DNA of 64,000 nt from Ascidia mentula (lineage: Eukaryota; Chordata; Ascidiacea; Phlebobranchia; Ascidiidae), in assembly GCA_947561715.1 (NCBI GenBank), contig OX387199.1, forward strand, positions 18,791,001-18,855,000. Direction: 5' to 3'. Below the pieces are notes generated by a model, which ran no database searches, was not told where the DNA came from, and saw only the letters and a list, made by a program, of their open reading frames with translations. Made by a program: the position numbers and the translations under genes. Below, piece after piece: positions 11,301 through 23,785 of this stretch. The stretch's first letter is position 1. Each line of letters begins with the position of its first letter.

Positions 11301-13917
11301 TATTTCAGGTGACTGGAATTAAAGACATCATACCAAACTCAAAAATTAATGCAAAGATGTTTGATCCTTGTGGCTATTCCATGAATGCTTTGTTGCCTGA
11401 GGTTTGTTTGGTACTTATTCAGTTTTTTAGTACTGTTTGTAATTCATAATAGAAATTAAAGCTGCTTAACCCTGTTACAGTTAATAATATGAATATGTAC
11501 AGTTGTATCATAGTGTGTTTCCTGCCAAAGCATTATTGTGAAAATCTATATATATATAATTTACATCAGGTTATGAGTAAGTAAAATTAATTTTATTAAA
11601 CGTCGTGTGTCAAAAACAGTTGGTTGATTTTACAAAGGAGGAATTCGTCATTTCAATTAGTGTGGTTTCCTCTAAACCATTAATTTGTCATTTTTGAAAA
11701 TATTTGTGACATGGGTGGTGCCAGCGAAAGCAGGAGTAACTGAGTAAAACATCAAATTGAAATGATTAAAAGCAATATGTTTACAAAAATTTCTAGTTTA
11801 AATGTTTCCCAATTGATGTCTTAATTTGATATTACATTACAACCTGGCAGCTCTGTTTTAACATCGTGCTTTAATGTTTTTTGCTTTTCTATGTTAATAA
11901 GCAACTCACTTATACCAGTTTCTTTGTGTAGGCTGTAATTGTAGACCACTAAAATCACAATTTAAACCATTAAAATAAATACTAGGGGTCGGGGGCTTGT
12001 TAGTTGGCCTGTCAGGTCCGTTTATTGTCTGCATCAGGTGGTACAACCCAAATATAATCATTAGTTCCTCAACTAAGCAATAATCAAAGTTCAAATTCAT
12101 CATTAATTATTGAACCCACCTTCGGAAAAGAAAATTGGGCAAATTCTTGTCCTCTCATTTACAAAAGAATGCACAGCATACAGATTATAAAAAATGACGC
12201 GTGTTATCTGCAACAACGTGACGGGTGCATGCATCGTTGTGTGTTCCCACGGGTGTGACTAAAACTTGACTAAAAAATGCCATTGTTTTCAAGAACCAAG
12301 AAGGAAATGTGGCATTGCTCTTTAACTCATGGGACGAAACTTTTTTCCCTTGAAATTTTAGGTGCGAAAAACTTTTGCTCGAATATATTTTATGTTTACG
12401 ACGGTATTTTGTAAATCTCGATCACAACTAGTGGTATTGCAATTGCTTCACTTTGCATACACTTGTTACTGCAAATTTTCGCTAGTTGCACAATCTGGTG
12501 AGCTTCGAAAGTGTCACATTGTTTATAGTTCTTAATCGTGTGGGAAACTATGTCAGTGGTCGACTGACTTCCTGTTAACACTGCATGTTTAATATCTGAG
12601 AACATTTGTTATTGCTTTATTGCTGTGCATTAGGCACGGAATTTAATGTGTGTCATGATTTCATTATTTCCTTAGGCATTGTATATTTTATGCCATGAAG
12701 AGGTCCACAAACTATAAAATACCAATATTTTTAAATACAGATCCTTAACAGCAAAAAAGTCTTAATTATTTTAATACTGTCATTTCAAGTGCACCAGTGA
12801 TAATATAATGTTTAAACAATATGTTGCCATTATCACAAAATCAGCATGCAAAAGTGCAATTGTGCAAGTGTCTATTTACTTGATTAATAACCAAACTGTT
12901 AACTTGGTTCCAGGGACAGTATTGGACGATACACATAACACCAGAAGAGGAATTTTCCTACGTTAGTTTCGAGACCAACCTGAAGGTGGAAAGTTACAAC
13001 TCGATCATACAGCATGTGGTCAACCTGTTTAAACCAGGCAGATTTACGATGACCCTGTTTGTCAATAAGGTGTGGATACAGAAAAAAATTTATATATTTT
13101 GTATTTAAACCAAACGAAGAAGGGAAAATATGTGCACAATTTTTTTGCATTGGTCTTTGACAGTTTTAAACAAAAAACTATTAAAATCCTCATGATGTCA
13201 TACTAGTTTGCTACACGTCACAGTGAATAACATATTACTAATGGTTGCCATCAATTGTATTGGTCATCCAGCGAAAGCAAAATTGCACAGATGTGAAGTT
13301 TGTGTTGCATCAAATCAGTTACTTTGTCCTAAACAAAAACTATGTACACAAAATTCAACACTACTTGTAACTTGATAAGGTTTGTTACCTAAAGCTGTCA
13401 CTGTTTATGTCTGTTTAAAAATAAGACTTTAAACCCATCAATAACCAACATTCCAAGTTTAATGTTATTTAAAGTATTTAAAATTTTGTTGTATTTGTGA
13501 TGAAACAAAAAATATTTATCTAAATTATATGTTGCACAAAGCAAGAAATGATATGATATGCACACAATTTAAGTTTTTTTTTTAACTTGGTGTATAATAC
13601 AAGTTTGTTACCACAGTTCAGTGCAACTTTTCAAATAACTATGGTATAACTTATTCTACTCAGTAAAAAATACGAATACCAAAATTTTTTAATGTGAACC
13701 TATAAAACGGCAGCAAAGCCCAAGTGAAAATGTATGATTGTAATAATTTTTGACCCTTAACCAGGAATCTAATCTTGACCGGTCGGAATGGGACAAACCA
13801 GGTGGTCCGAGAGTTGAAGGATTCCAGCATTTCGATATCCAAACTGCCCACCTCCAAGATTACTGTCTTTTCTATACCAGCTACGCAAGGAAACAACGTC
13901 TTGTTCACGATTTATAA
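8392..13917 (+). CDS. AMD1: S-adenosylmethionine decarboxylase proenzyme
   Basis: Makes decarboxylated S-adenosylmethionine, the aminopropyl donor for spermidine and spermine, in the cytosol. Eight exons: 8392-8498, 9095-9181, 9283-9409, 9470-9572, 10827-11035, 11309-11401, 12914-13069, 13765-13917. All phases agree and give 344 residues, close to the vertebrate length. Visible family residues: Glu9 and Glu12 in [10 protein letters not shown]; the self-cleavage site SE/SS at 65-68, where the serine becomes the pyruvoyl group; Cys81 in KTCGTT; the PCGYSMN serine; and the histidine in [17 protein letters not shown]. The start lies in a strong context (CACCATGG); a second ATG follows two codons later. 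Introns 1 and 4 carry MITEs. The upstream ORF suggests translational control by polyamines. The gene looks intact. Confidence 0.97.
8554..8824. mobile_element. hAT-like MITE in AMD1 intron 1
   Basis: Ends are CAGGGGTC on the left and GACCCCAG on the right, inverted with one mismatch. They are flanked by ATCTAAAC and AACTAAAG, a degenerate 8-bp target-site duplication like that of hAT elements. At 271 bp with no transposase frame it would be non-autonomous. Confidence 0.55.
10294..10647. mobile_element. hAT-like MITE in AMD1 intron 4, perfect 8-bp target duplication
   Basis: The element begins CATAGGCGCCGA and ends with the inverted copy. It is flanked on both sides by ATTGACAT (10286-10293 and 10648-10655). 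An 8-bp duplication indicates the hAT superfamily. Inside the left end, GGGTATGC and GCATACCC alternate and can form nested hairpins; GCATACCC recurs near the right end. A 120-codon minus-strand frame spans nearly the whole element but resembles no transposase I know. An intact target duplication suggests a fairly recent insertion. Confidence 0.75.
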
Positions 13918-15730
13918 TTGTGTAAATAGGGATAAATGTGAAAGTTTTGTACAAAGTATTTTGGTGGTTTGTCTTCTATTGCAAGGTGTGCAGTTTACCT
14001 TTTTAGTGTGGCATGTGTCTTTTGTTCTGCAGTTTTTTACAACACAAGTGTAAAAATGTTCTTGTAAGTTCCGTGCGATTTTAAAGTGTTGCACAAGGTG
14101 GTTTAGATTTAAAGAAATTCTTGATCTGTCACTTATGTGAATATTAGAAGGATTTTTTGCACATTCTTAATGTTGAAACATTTTACACAATTTGCAACAA
14201 GACAACAATGTGTATGCCTAAAATTCAGATATAACAAGTGTTTTGAGTTGTACTTTTAGTGTAACATTGTGTTTACCTTCATGATTCCTTCCTGTTGGCG
14301 TTCATACTTTGAAAACACATGACATCTGGGTTGTGTTCATCCCATTGTCACATTAAGAAGATGACTTTGGTATTAGATTTGTAAATATATGTGCTAATAT
14401 GCATGTAAACGTGTACAAAGTGTTATGTAAGTGGCACATGTGGTTCTCACGAACCCGTGCAAAACGACGAAACCAACTCAAGGGGCACCGGTCATTGTTT
14501 CCTGGTGATGTGGTGTCCTATGTATTTGTACAGCTGTTCTGTTCGTTTCTTTGTTTTTTCCATGTTAGCGTACAAGTTGTCTTTTTGCCGGGCGTGTAAA
14601 TAAAAGTTTTGCCAAACATTCAGGGCTTGTTGGAGGACGTCTTGTTTATCTGGGCAAAGCGTGAAGGTAAAATTTTTTGTCCGCCAGACGGCGCTGTGAT
14701 CCCACTGACTGGTGGATATCCGGTCGTTGGCAAATTCGAACAAAAGAAGAGTACAAAATCAAGTCTGGGATTAATTGGATTGTGAAAACAATTGAATTAT
14801 TGTGAACTTTTGTCTATAAATAGAAACAAAACAAGTTGTTCTACACCGTGATTCTGAAAATGGCATTTCGCGTCTTTATTTTGGCTGCAAGCATAGGCAG
14901 ATCTCCGAGGGCACAATAGCACATATCTTAACACTAAAAACAACGCTACAGTGGCGGACAGAAGGGCAATCTTACAAATTTCTTTGTTTGTCACATTAGC
15001 TTGGTATAGTATGGCACACAAAATCGGTTTAGCTCGCAAAATCGCCTCTGAACCATGAAAGATCCATCCGGTATTGCTTGAAAGGAAATGAATAATATTC
15101 AGTTGCTATGCGTCACAAAAGTCATGTTGCCACAGAAACTGCTAAAAATTGCAATACACAAACCTAATTTTTGAATTATGAAGTGTTGCCAAGCCGCATG
15201 GCTGCCACTGGTCTTCGCCTGTTGGATTCAACTGGTAACCTACTGGCACCCATGTAGCATTCCCGGGCTATATGTTATTTCAGATGCAATTTTCTTCATG
15301 GAAACTCGAATGTATTAAATTTACAATGATAGAAAAATGTATTAAACGTTAAAATATATCATATACAGCAGCTTTAATGCTAAAATGCACTCAACGCAAT
15401 TGTATACTCCTTTAGAAAACGATAGTTTCGTTACGTCATAGCCATGTGGCAGGCTAGATAAACGTTGATGGTTTCCAGGTTAAAGCTTCCTTGTGCGCAT
15501 TTTCCGCAGAGCATTTGCTGTGCATTAGACCAGCTGCAATATCACAGGCAGCGCTTACGCGTTCAGCTTTGCAAATTAAACAAGGGCACTGCGTACAATA
15601 ATAAATATTCATTTTTATAACAGAATATTGCAAAGAATTTAACTACTTTACAGTCGTACTACATAGCATAGCGTGCTTTCGTCAACGTCAAGGGCTGCTC
15701 CAGTAGGAATCAAACTCTTGAATACCGAAG
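13918..15730. other. AMD1 3' UTR and spacer before the micropeptide gene
   Basis: The first 690 bases are probably the AMD1 3' UTR, up to the AATAAA at 14599. The rest is a spacer that should hold the 5' end of the micropeptide gene. A pyrimidine-rich acceptor-like ACTTTACAG ends at about 15653 and a CAGCTG E-box lies at 15531-15536. A 50-codon frame from 15178 is not supported by anything else. Confidence 0.5.
14599..14604 (+). terminator. AATAAA poly(A) signal, probably for AMD1
   Basis: A canonical AATAAA about 680 bases after the AMD1 stop codon. No earlier copy was noticed in the interval. The cleavage site cannot be read from the sequence. Confidence 0.5.
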
Positions 15731-15853
15731 ATGACGTCATCTCAGAAAACGGATGCTGGATCTAACTTAAGAATCAAAGATCTGGCAATCAACTTTGGGA
15801 TCATCATTCTTCTTCTAGTTCTTCTTTATGTCGCCATCAGCCTTATTCAGTGA
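15731..15853 (+). CDS. 40-residue single-pass membrane micropeptide, SERCA-regulin-like (sarcolamban/sarcolipin/phospholamban type)
   Basis: A complete ORF of 40 residues. An in-frame TGA sits 12 bases before the ATG and an AATAAA follows the stop by 23 bases. Residues 1-17 are polar and basic near the membrane (RIKD at 14-17). Residues 18-39 are one hydrophobic helix beginning LAINFGIII. Phospholamban carries L-F-I-N-F at the same point, sarcolipin L-F-L-N-F, and insect sarcolambans L-F-T-T-F-G-I, all followed by an aliphatic helix to the C-terminus. These peptides sit in the sarco/endoplasmic reticulum membrane and tune the SERCA calcium pump. The match in length, topology and motif is seen; the function is inferred. 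The coding part is one exon, as in the known genes. TGACGTCA overlaps the start codon. Another small membrane protein remains possible. Confidence 0.6.
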   Translation: MTSSQKTDAGSNLRIKDLAINFGIIILLLVLLYVAISLIQ

Positions 15854-15876
15854 CGCAACACAGATGTTTGTTGCAG

Positions 15877-15882
15877 AATAAA
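15877..15882 (+). terminator. AATAAA poly(A) signal after the micropeptide ORF
   Basis: AATAAA lies 23 bases after the TGA of the 40-residue ORF, implying a very short 3' UTR. Its position supports the ORF as the end of a real transcript. Confidence 0.45.
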
Positions 15883-17643
15883 GGAACCAACTTGCATGCT
15901 GAATGTGTTTCTTTCATTTGTAAAATATGTTTTTCTTTGCACATACGTTTATATTTTTCGTTTCAATTATGTTTTGATGTTTGAATAATATCTACAGTAT
16001 AAGTGGTACATATCATGTTTGGTCTCTGTGTTTTTTTCATGTTGTCTCGCCAAGTTTTTATGATTCTAACCTGGATAATCAGACAGACAGTACTTTCACA
16101 AATGTTAAAATTCTTTTGTAACAGCCAATGTAGTCGGCTACTGAATATAACATTATGTTAGTAGGTTTTTACTGGAAATTAAAACCCCATTTTCGAAAAT
16201 TTGCAAAGAACGCACAGCGCTAATAAACAACTTGATCTCACCACTGTACCCTTACTCTTTGCTATATTTTTAAATTGGGTGTGCTTACAAGGCTCATACA
16301 GTGACATAACTTAGGTTGTTTTTAACAAGGAAAATATTAATTTGCATCGTTAAGTCGCGCGTGTACTGTATAGTATTGCAGGATGTGGGAGTGGCTCACA
16401 ACGGACATAACGGTATATAACGGTTCGTTTAGGACGCGTCCTGCCTGTTCAGTACAAAGAGTAGGCTCGATATTACAAGTCGATGTGTTGCTGGGTGTTA
16501 ATCACATCACTTTTATTAATTTCTTGAAACATTCGGACGCTCGGTTTGAATTTTCTGTGGGTAAAAACTGTTGAGCTATTTTGATGTAGGTTTGCAACCG
16601 GGAATTGAATTATTGCTAGTTGTTTATGCTGTATATGATTATGGCTTTGTTCAACAAGAATGTTCGTCGTTATGGTGACGCCCCTTTATTGTATGTTTCA
16701 TATTTACGCGAAAATATTGTGAAATGTTGGTATTGGTTAATGCAACATAGGTATGGACAGTGGAATTGAGACTTACGAAACCAACTATAATAATCAATTA
16801 ATAGCACTAATAAACGAACATAAGCTGCTATCTTTACTCCTTGGTGTTTTGTTCTGAAACTAGCAACAACAATAACACCCTTTGCCCTCGTTTGACACCA
16901 GGGGGGCGTCGCGCAGCCAACATTCTGAACAACTTCCGCAATAGGCAGCTGGTTTAAGCCGGTATAGTGCGGGTATTGAACCCTCCCAGAGCGTATTGTG
17001 TCAGGAACAGTGAAGTTTACGTGCTTGGAAACATTTTGTGACCATACGCCTTGTGACAGCAATTCAATGGCGTGAGTTTGAAAACTAACATGAAGACTTC
17101 GTAAATTTCTGATTGCTTCAAATTTAACGTTCAGACAGGCATTGAAATGTTGTCTTTGATTTGAACATTATCAAACACCGGCTCAACGGTTTAGAACAGT
17201 TGAAATTACATCAGTAAAGGCGTGTTTGGACGCTTTAGCGCTAGTCTGAATCCGCTTACTTTTGTTCGGGCGAAAAGAAAGACCGCGTTTCGGGGTCAGT
17301 CAAGCACAACATTACTCTCCCATCATTTGTCAAGTGAGTTTTCTTTTGTTGGTTCGCTTGTCTATCAGTAGTTGTGTTACCTGTTGGTTAAGGGGCGACT
17401 CCATATGTAGAATACCGTTGTTTGAATTGCACAGTGACGGTTCGCGTGTTTTTACAACAAGCTTTATACGCCTCCTTGCACTGCCATATATTTGCCGGCG
17501 CGCAGAGGGAAATAGCGTTTGTGTGTGTTTCCTCGATACGAACCGCCGGCTTAAATCCGATTTATCCATGCGTTAAAGTATTTCTTGTGCTCGAGCGATA
17601 GATGCCCACGCCTTTTTCCTGTGCCAGAACCAAATTGTTTCAT

Positions 17644-17706
17644 TATAAAACGTGGTCTCCAACTGCGGGCGGACGCGTATAGTTTGAGCTCAGATATTTC
17701 AACAGT
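17644..17706 (+). promoter_or_regulatory. Possible core promoter with noncoding first exon
   Basis: TATAAAA at 17644-17650 is followed about 60 bases later by a consensus donor GTAAGT at 17705. This is the layout expected for a short untranslated first exon. The downstream plus-strand gene (PLAC8) is 6 kb away, so the assignment is open. Confidence 0.3.
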
Positions 17707-19244
17707 AAGTGTATGAATGATCGTTTAGTTTGTGTTTGCTCTGCGTAATGGAACATAAGCTTGCCATGTGAATAGTTACGATTTAACACTTGATAAGCAT
17801 AAACTTAAAGGTTTGGAACCGAAAATTTTTCTGTATGTGATTAATTTAGCCAAAGCTTGCACTTTTAAAACATATAGGAAATAAATTTCCCCCCACGGTT
17901 ATCAAAATCGAAAGTTGGAGCAGTTTATTAAAAATTACTGCCCTCAGTTTACCATCAGGCCTATTTGTGTAACACCGTGTGCAGCAGTTTGCGTGCACCC
18001 TGCCCTGAACTCTATGTTGCGTTTGTTTATGGGGTTTTCAAAACTTTTGCACGTACACTTTCAACTTCGGATCAAAAAACATTTGTGCATCGAGGAAGTT
18101 GAGACCGCTCGGAAGCGAATGTGAGATTCTGCTCAAATTATTAAAGGCAAATTGAGCTTGAGTCAAAAATCTTCCGTACTGCCTCAAGGCATTTTCTCAA
18201 GTGGACGACAACTGGGTACTATGCTTCGTGTCTGCGACGAAGGCCTTCCTGCAGTTTGCAAAAACTTGCAGAGATGTTTAGGTTGTGGCGCAAAGAAGGA
18301 CAGAAAGATGTTTATGATATATTTCGCCAATTTTTCAGACGGTATAAATGTTAAGACCATCAAAACTTGAAGCATGTCTTGCTTTAAGCGTATCATTATA
18401 ACAAGCAGGTCGTTTAATGGACCAAACGAAAGGTGTACTTCGATATATCGTCTCGATGTGCGTCCTGTCAGCGCGAGGAAACGCTAGTCAGCGTACATAC
18501 GTTGCATACGTGTTTCCTACTAGTACAGCGCTATTGTCTATCTGCAGGCACACAAAATCGGCCGTTGTCACGTCACAACGAGCAATTGTTTGTCTTTAGA
18601 AAACGGCAACAATAGATCCATGGGAAAACAAGACAACGTGTTTGTTTCAGTAATTACAATGTTAGGAGGAGAAAAAAAATAAGATGAAACAGACTACGTG
18701 TATCTTAGGAGTTCGTTATGTTCAAAAGGTTTGCAGTTGCCCTGGGGGATATCACCAGACATTCCATTCACGACCTGCTGCAGTGGTTTGTGTAGTTTTA
18801 AGATGAAAACAATTGCAATATGCATCTTTTGTTTGCACAACAGGTTGGTCAAGGCAAACCACAGGTAATTTGATAATATCCTTTAGATCAGTTTGTCGAC
18901 TGGAATGTAGGGATAACGCTTGTGTTCTTGTTTGTTATTGAGGATATTGAATTTTGAAGAATAATGTCAAGGTGGCGCTTTCTTAGCAACAAGAAATGTG
19001 GTTGTTATTGGCTGTGTGTTAAACGCGGAACAAAGGCGTGAAGGTAAACTGATCTACTATAAACATCTTTACGTTTCGTCATTGCAGGATTTCTGCTGTC
19101 TGTCTGTCTGACATGGAGTACGCCTTGCAACTAATTACTCTGGAATTCAAAACACGCACTACTCCATAACCGCCTCATGACGTCACTTTGGCCGGGCACG
19201 TTCCGTTATTCGCCACGCTTGAGTGGTTGCTGCGTGGAAGGGAA

Positions 19245-19250
19245 TATAAA
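19245..19250 (+). promoter_or_regulatory. Possible TATA box
   Basis: TATAAA in a GC-richer local context. About 265 bases downstream is a donor-like GTAAGG (about 19515). A Kozak-like ACCAATGG starts a 13-codon ORF between them. It could mark a first exon of PLAC8 or of an unseen noncoding gene. Confidence 0.25.
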
Positions 19251-22200
19251 CCGACGTATAGGGTCTAGGCAAGGGTGTGGCGAATTATGCCGACAGCGCT
19301 GTGAGAGAGACTGAACAGAGCTTGGGGTTTGTTAACTGTTTTCGAAGCGTGTGTCTGTCAGTTTGTTTTTCCTTTTGTTTTGCATTTTCGAAACTTTACC
19401 AATGGCAGTAGATCATGGCATGGGTGATTTTAGATGGTATTAATGAACTTTGTTCGGTTGTAGTGTGTGGACACTGACCTGTGCGCCGAAAACTGTCAGA
19501 AGATCAGAAAGTTAAGTAAGGGGTTGCGGAGTCAAATCACTGAGTTTCATGATTTACATAGAAAAGATGGCACTCTGCATTCAACAGAGTGCGTCCCGTG
19601 TCAATAATTTATGTCATCAAGTCGGTATTGAACGTCTGTTTCTCCAAAAATCCAAAACTTGACCTGTATCTTGATTTTTTCCGTTGTGTAAAGTGGTGTC
19701 AAGTTACTAATTAAAGTATAAACATCCATATTACGTTGAAATAACTTCTTATCGCGTAGATTCATTATGCGATTTCAAACTTTGTGAGTTTAGATTTCTC
19801 CTAACACGTGGGCGTTGTTCACTTCTAAGTATAGAAACAAAAGGGTGAAGGTTTTGAATTCTTTCGAAGCGGAAAACTCTATATTTTTCGATGTACCTCC
19901 GACATTTTTGTATGTAGGTGGGCGTAAGGAATTTTACTTGGAGCCGCCCACTATACTTCTACCATTTATTACAAGACGACTCATTCATCTTCACATCGCG
20001 TATCAACCGACCGTAGTGCAAGCTTGGTGTATAGTGTGGAAGTAACTATAAGGAAGTACTTTAACTTCACCCCTTGTTTGGTGTTAGATATTACTCCTGG
20101 AGAGAAACAATAGGTGCGAGTCAAAGAGCAGTTCCTTATGGATTTTTTCCCTTTCATTTAAATGAAGGCCATACCTTACAGGTAAAACCTGTTTCAGGTA
20201 AAAATTCAACAATGTGTTTGTCCGGTTGGGCACATGTTATCACGCTGATGAATAGCAAAGTCAAAAAATTTTACTGTGCTTGAGCTTTCATCCCACTTGC
20301 ACTAACGTAAAGCACTAAAGGTGTTTTCTCCTTAAACATACCTTTGGTTGGAGGTAATAAACGACGCTGAAACCAAATTACCGGATTTCGAGCATTATCA
20401 GATAAGCGCGGTATTACAATTGCACAGTCCAAGCCATGCAATTTATGACGGTATGCCAGTGTGTTGTAATACTGGTCTTTCTTTTTTGTTGGTACATTAG
20501 GTGTTGTGGTTTGTGGCATAACTTCGTAGTTTGTACAGTAAGACTTGGCGTGTTTCAACGTGAGTTGTGTGCAAGTTGTCTTAAAATACAATTATCATTT
20601 TTTGGCGCGAAGACCACGTTAAAGTATCTTATCTGATAAAAGCGTCGAGGAAAGGAAGTACTTGTTGATTCATATGATAAGCTAAGAGTCAAGGAATTCG
20701 AAGGTTGCGCGAAATACTTCGATTGAACCACAACAATTGCTACATTCTTTTTGGTTGTATTGTGGACTATTCAACAATGGAGTTGATAGTAATCACGAAT
20801 ACCTGGAAAGGCGCAATTTCAGAGCGTGAAATCTGTTGTCACGGGGGACGAAATCGCAGATGCGAATGCAAGAGTTTTTACTATGTCGTAACAATGGCCG
20901 TGATGCTATTTAAAGACCTAAAACAATTCCGTATCAATGGACAGGGGGCTGGGTCTGCAAACAGTCGAACGACCTCACGATTTTTGTCAAATATTTGGTT
21001 TTGGACGTGCTGTAAAGGATTCTTCTTAACGCCACGCCAATTGTTTGCCGTTCCGTGGTGGAACGTTGCCATGGTAACCGCCCGGAATCCATTTGTTCAA
21101 CTTTCGAGCTGGTTACTTTGTAGAATAGCAGATGTTTGCACTGGACACGTCAGTTCGGTGCGTTTCTAACGTATTTTTTGTAAAGCATGGAAGTTTGTGT
21201 GCCAAATGAGCGCATAGAGTTCAGTTTAACATCGAGTGTGGTTGCTCTAATAAGTAAAGTTCTAGGAATAGTTGCTGTTGCAAATCAATTAACTTAATTG
21301 TTAAGCGTGGCTTTTTGTATAAAAACCCATGTCGTTTGTCTTATAATGTCTTCGTTTAATATTTATATTTCGTCTACATATATATGCGGCAGCATCAGTA
21401 TCGTTTATTCAAATTTGTAAACGTTATCGAGCGAACCTGAACTTTCAGTTTGAAGGATTGGACAAGTTTTAAATTTTGCGATTCATGGGACCAGCTGTTT
21501 TGTACATTTTACCTCCTCCGGTACAAAGCAAGCATTTGAGCTTATGTCAAGAAGGATATCCCACTGCACTTGCCCAGAACAGCGCAACGACCATGACACG
21601 TTGCAAACTCTAACGCCTATCAATAACCACAAAATTGAGTGAAAAATTTATCACGGCATCCTGGTAACGCTGTCAGTGGTCGATGACACAGATGCCTGTA
21701 CAGTGGTGACGCTTGCCAGGAAACCCAGGCTACTCACGTCCGGATAAAACTACCAACCTTCGTACAAAGGTTTTTAGTGTCCGTTTATGATCTTTATACG
21801 GTCGAGCACCAATCGGATGTGGGCGTTTCTGCTTGGTGTTATTCAGCCGTCGAGATTTCGTGTGTGGTAAATTTGTATAACCGAGCACACCACAGCAGCC
21901 ACAGTATTATGAATGGGGGATGTTTGCTGCTTTGTTTTTTGAACGTTATTTAAATTTTAATTCTCCCGCAACGGGTTAGCATGTAAATGTTCGTCTACGT
22001 CACTGGTCGTATAGTGTCAGCAGGATGTTTGGAACTTTGTTATCAACACAGGATTAGGAAACTTAGGTATCGATGTGACATACGTATAAGTTATATATGC
22101 ATCTTAATCAAATCAAATTTAGGTGTGCGATGCTACTTAACCGCATTTAATGGCAATATTATTTAGAGACACTATGTGGTAAAGTATAGTAAAGCAGTCT

Positions 22201-23417
22201 GTAGTCAGTTAGTGATAATATTTTTATTTAGAATAGCGACAGCCAACGTCTCCGTCAAGCAAACAGAATCATGTGCGTTTGTTTGCAACACGCCAATGTG
22301 ACACAATTGTACCACATAGCAGGCATGCTTACAACATGGTAGCCAATTACATTGCCCTCACTTGTGATAATTAATTTACTGTTGGGTAACTTCGTTCCCG
22401 ATTTGTATCAATTTTATATGCGTGTATGAAACAGTGTCACACGTATTCACAACCTACTTAATGACTCAATTAACTGTGAAAATATGGTACAAATCCCGCG
22501 ACTAACCGTATGATCAGTTTGTAATGATTTTTGCAATTATACAAACTACATATTGTTTGTGCGTAGGTTGAGGCGTTATGTTGATACAGGATATAGCGAA
22601 CAGTAATTAGCCACGTAGACACAACCCAACGTAAGTTGTGTTCCAACCAAAAAGTCATTTTTATTTCATTGCTTAACACGTGGCAGAGGACGAGCTTTTT
22701 CGTACCTCACGTCATCCATGCCCTTTCCATCTTTAAACGGTTGACTTAATTCACAAAACGCTTCTCTCCCGAACGTTGAAATTATGAGGTGGAGGGGGTT
22801 TAGGCTTCAGTAGACTTGAACACGAAAACGTGTACGTGTGGAATTTGTTGGTTCAACTGCGTTCCGCTCACCCGGTTTTGTGAATATCAAGCTGATGTTT
22901 CAAACATTTTGTATCTTAAATTTGATTTTAACCTGTCAGTTGAACTTTAAATTACGTTTTTGTGTTGAAACTTGCAACGCTATACCCATTATGAACACTA
23001 CGACCTCATAATACATCACAATGAAAGCGAACAAATTTATTGAAACACATTATATGGGAATGCAATTCCAGCATTAACTCACGTTAGTTTCGCACCAAAA
23101 ACCAGTTTGTGACCAAGCTGGTCAGGAATTGGTCAACTACCCAACCAACGTATGCTACCAAATTGTGTGACAAGGATTAAATAGTGGAGGGTTTCCTTTT
23201 TAACTGCGATTTTTTTGTTCGTTTTGCTCTTTGACCCCTTCAAACTGTCTCGATTTACAATGCAGGAAATTGGGTGGATTAAGTTCCACATCCATTGAAA
23301 AAGGATTTGGTTCGGCCGCACTGCTTTATTACGCGGTTTCGACTGTTTCCGTATTTTTGTTTCGACAAAGTTTTGTGGCTGCGAGCTTAGTAGCTCATTA
23401 ATGAGTGGGAGCTAGCA

Positions 23418-23520
23418 GCATTAGGTGCGAGGCATTAGGTGCGAAACATTAAGTGCGAAACATTAAGTACGAAGCGTTAAGTGCGAAACATTAAGTGCGA
23501 AGCATTAAGTGCGAAGCATT
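23418..23520. repeat. 14-bp tandem repeat, about seven copies
   Basis: The unit is close to ACATTAAGTGCGAA, with variants starting GCATT and with AGG for AAG. Seven full units and a five-base remainder are seen. It lies about 270 bases upstream of the PLAC8 start codon. Confidence 0.85.
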
Positions 23521-23785
23521 TGACATTTTCTATAGAGACGGTAGTTCAAAAGAGCAAAAAGAGTGAATGCAATTTAATTGTGACTTTTAAATGTCAACGA
23601 CGATAACGTTTCATGATATATATATATATATAGCTCTTTGCAGTTTTGCAATACAACAGCTGTTTTTTGCACTAAATTTACTCTGACAATGATTAACAGT
23701 AATGCTTATTTTCAAAGAATCCTGTAGTCTCGAATAACCACAGTTTGTGAACTTGTTAAAACAACTGAATATATTTTTCAACACG

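Larger units (their letters stand above)
15883..23785. other. About 7.9 kb without a recognisable protein gene
   Basis: No frame here shows family motifs or phase-consistent splice sites. The longest open frames (for example 20705-21169) begin at non-ATG codons and look like chance. The region holds two TATA-plus-donor candidates (17.6 and 19.2 kb), a 14-bp tandem repeat at 23.4 kb and a short (TA)n run at about 23620. It may contain untranslated first exons or enhancers for PLAC8 or for the micropeptide gene. Confidence 0.5.

Noticed and set aside
15178-15330. 50-codon ATG frame with a hydrophobic start
   Set aside because: No poly(A) signal, splice site or family resemblance supports it.
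20705-21169. Open frame of 154 codons in the gene-free region
   Set aside because: It begins at a TTG, has no family motif and no splice partners; composition looks like chance.
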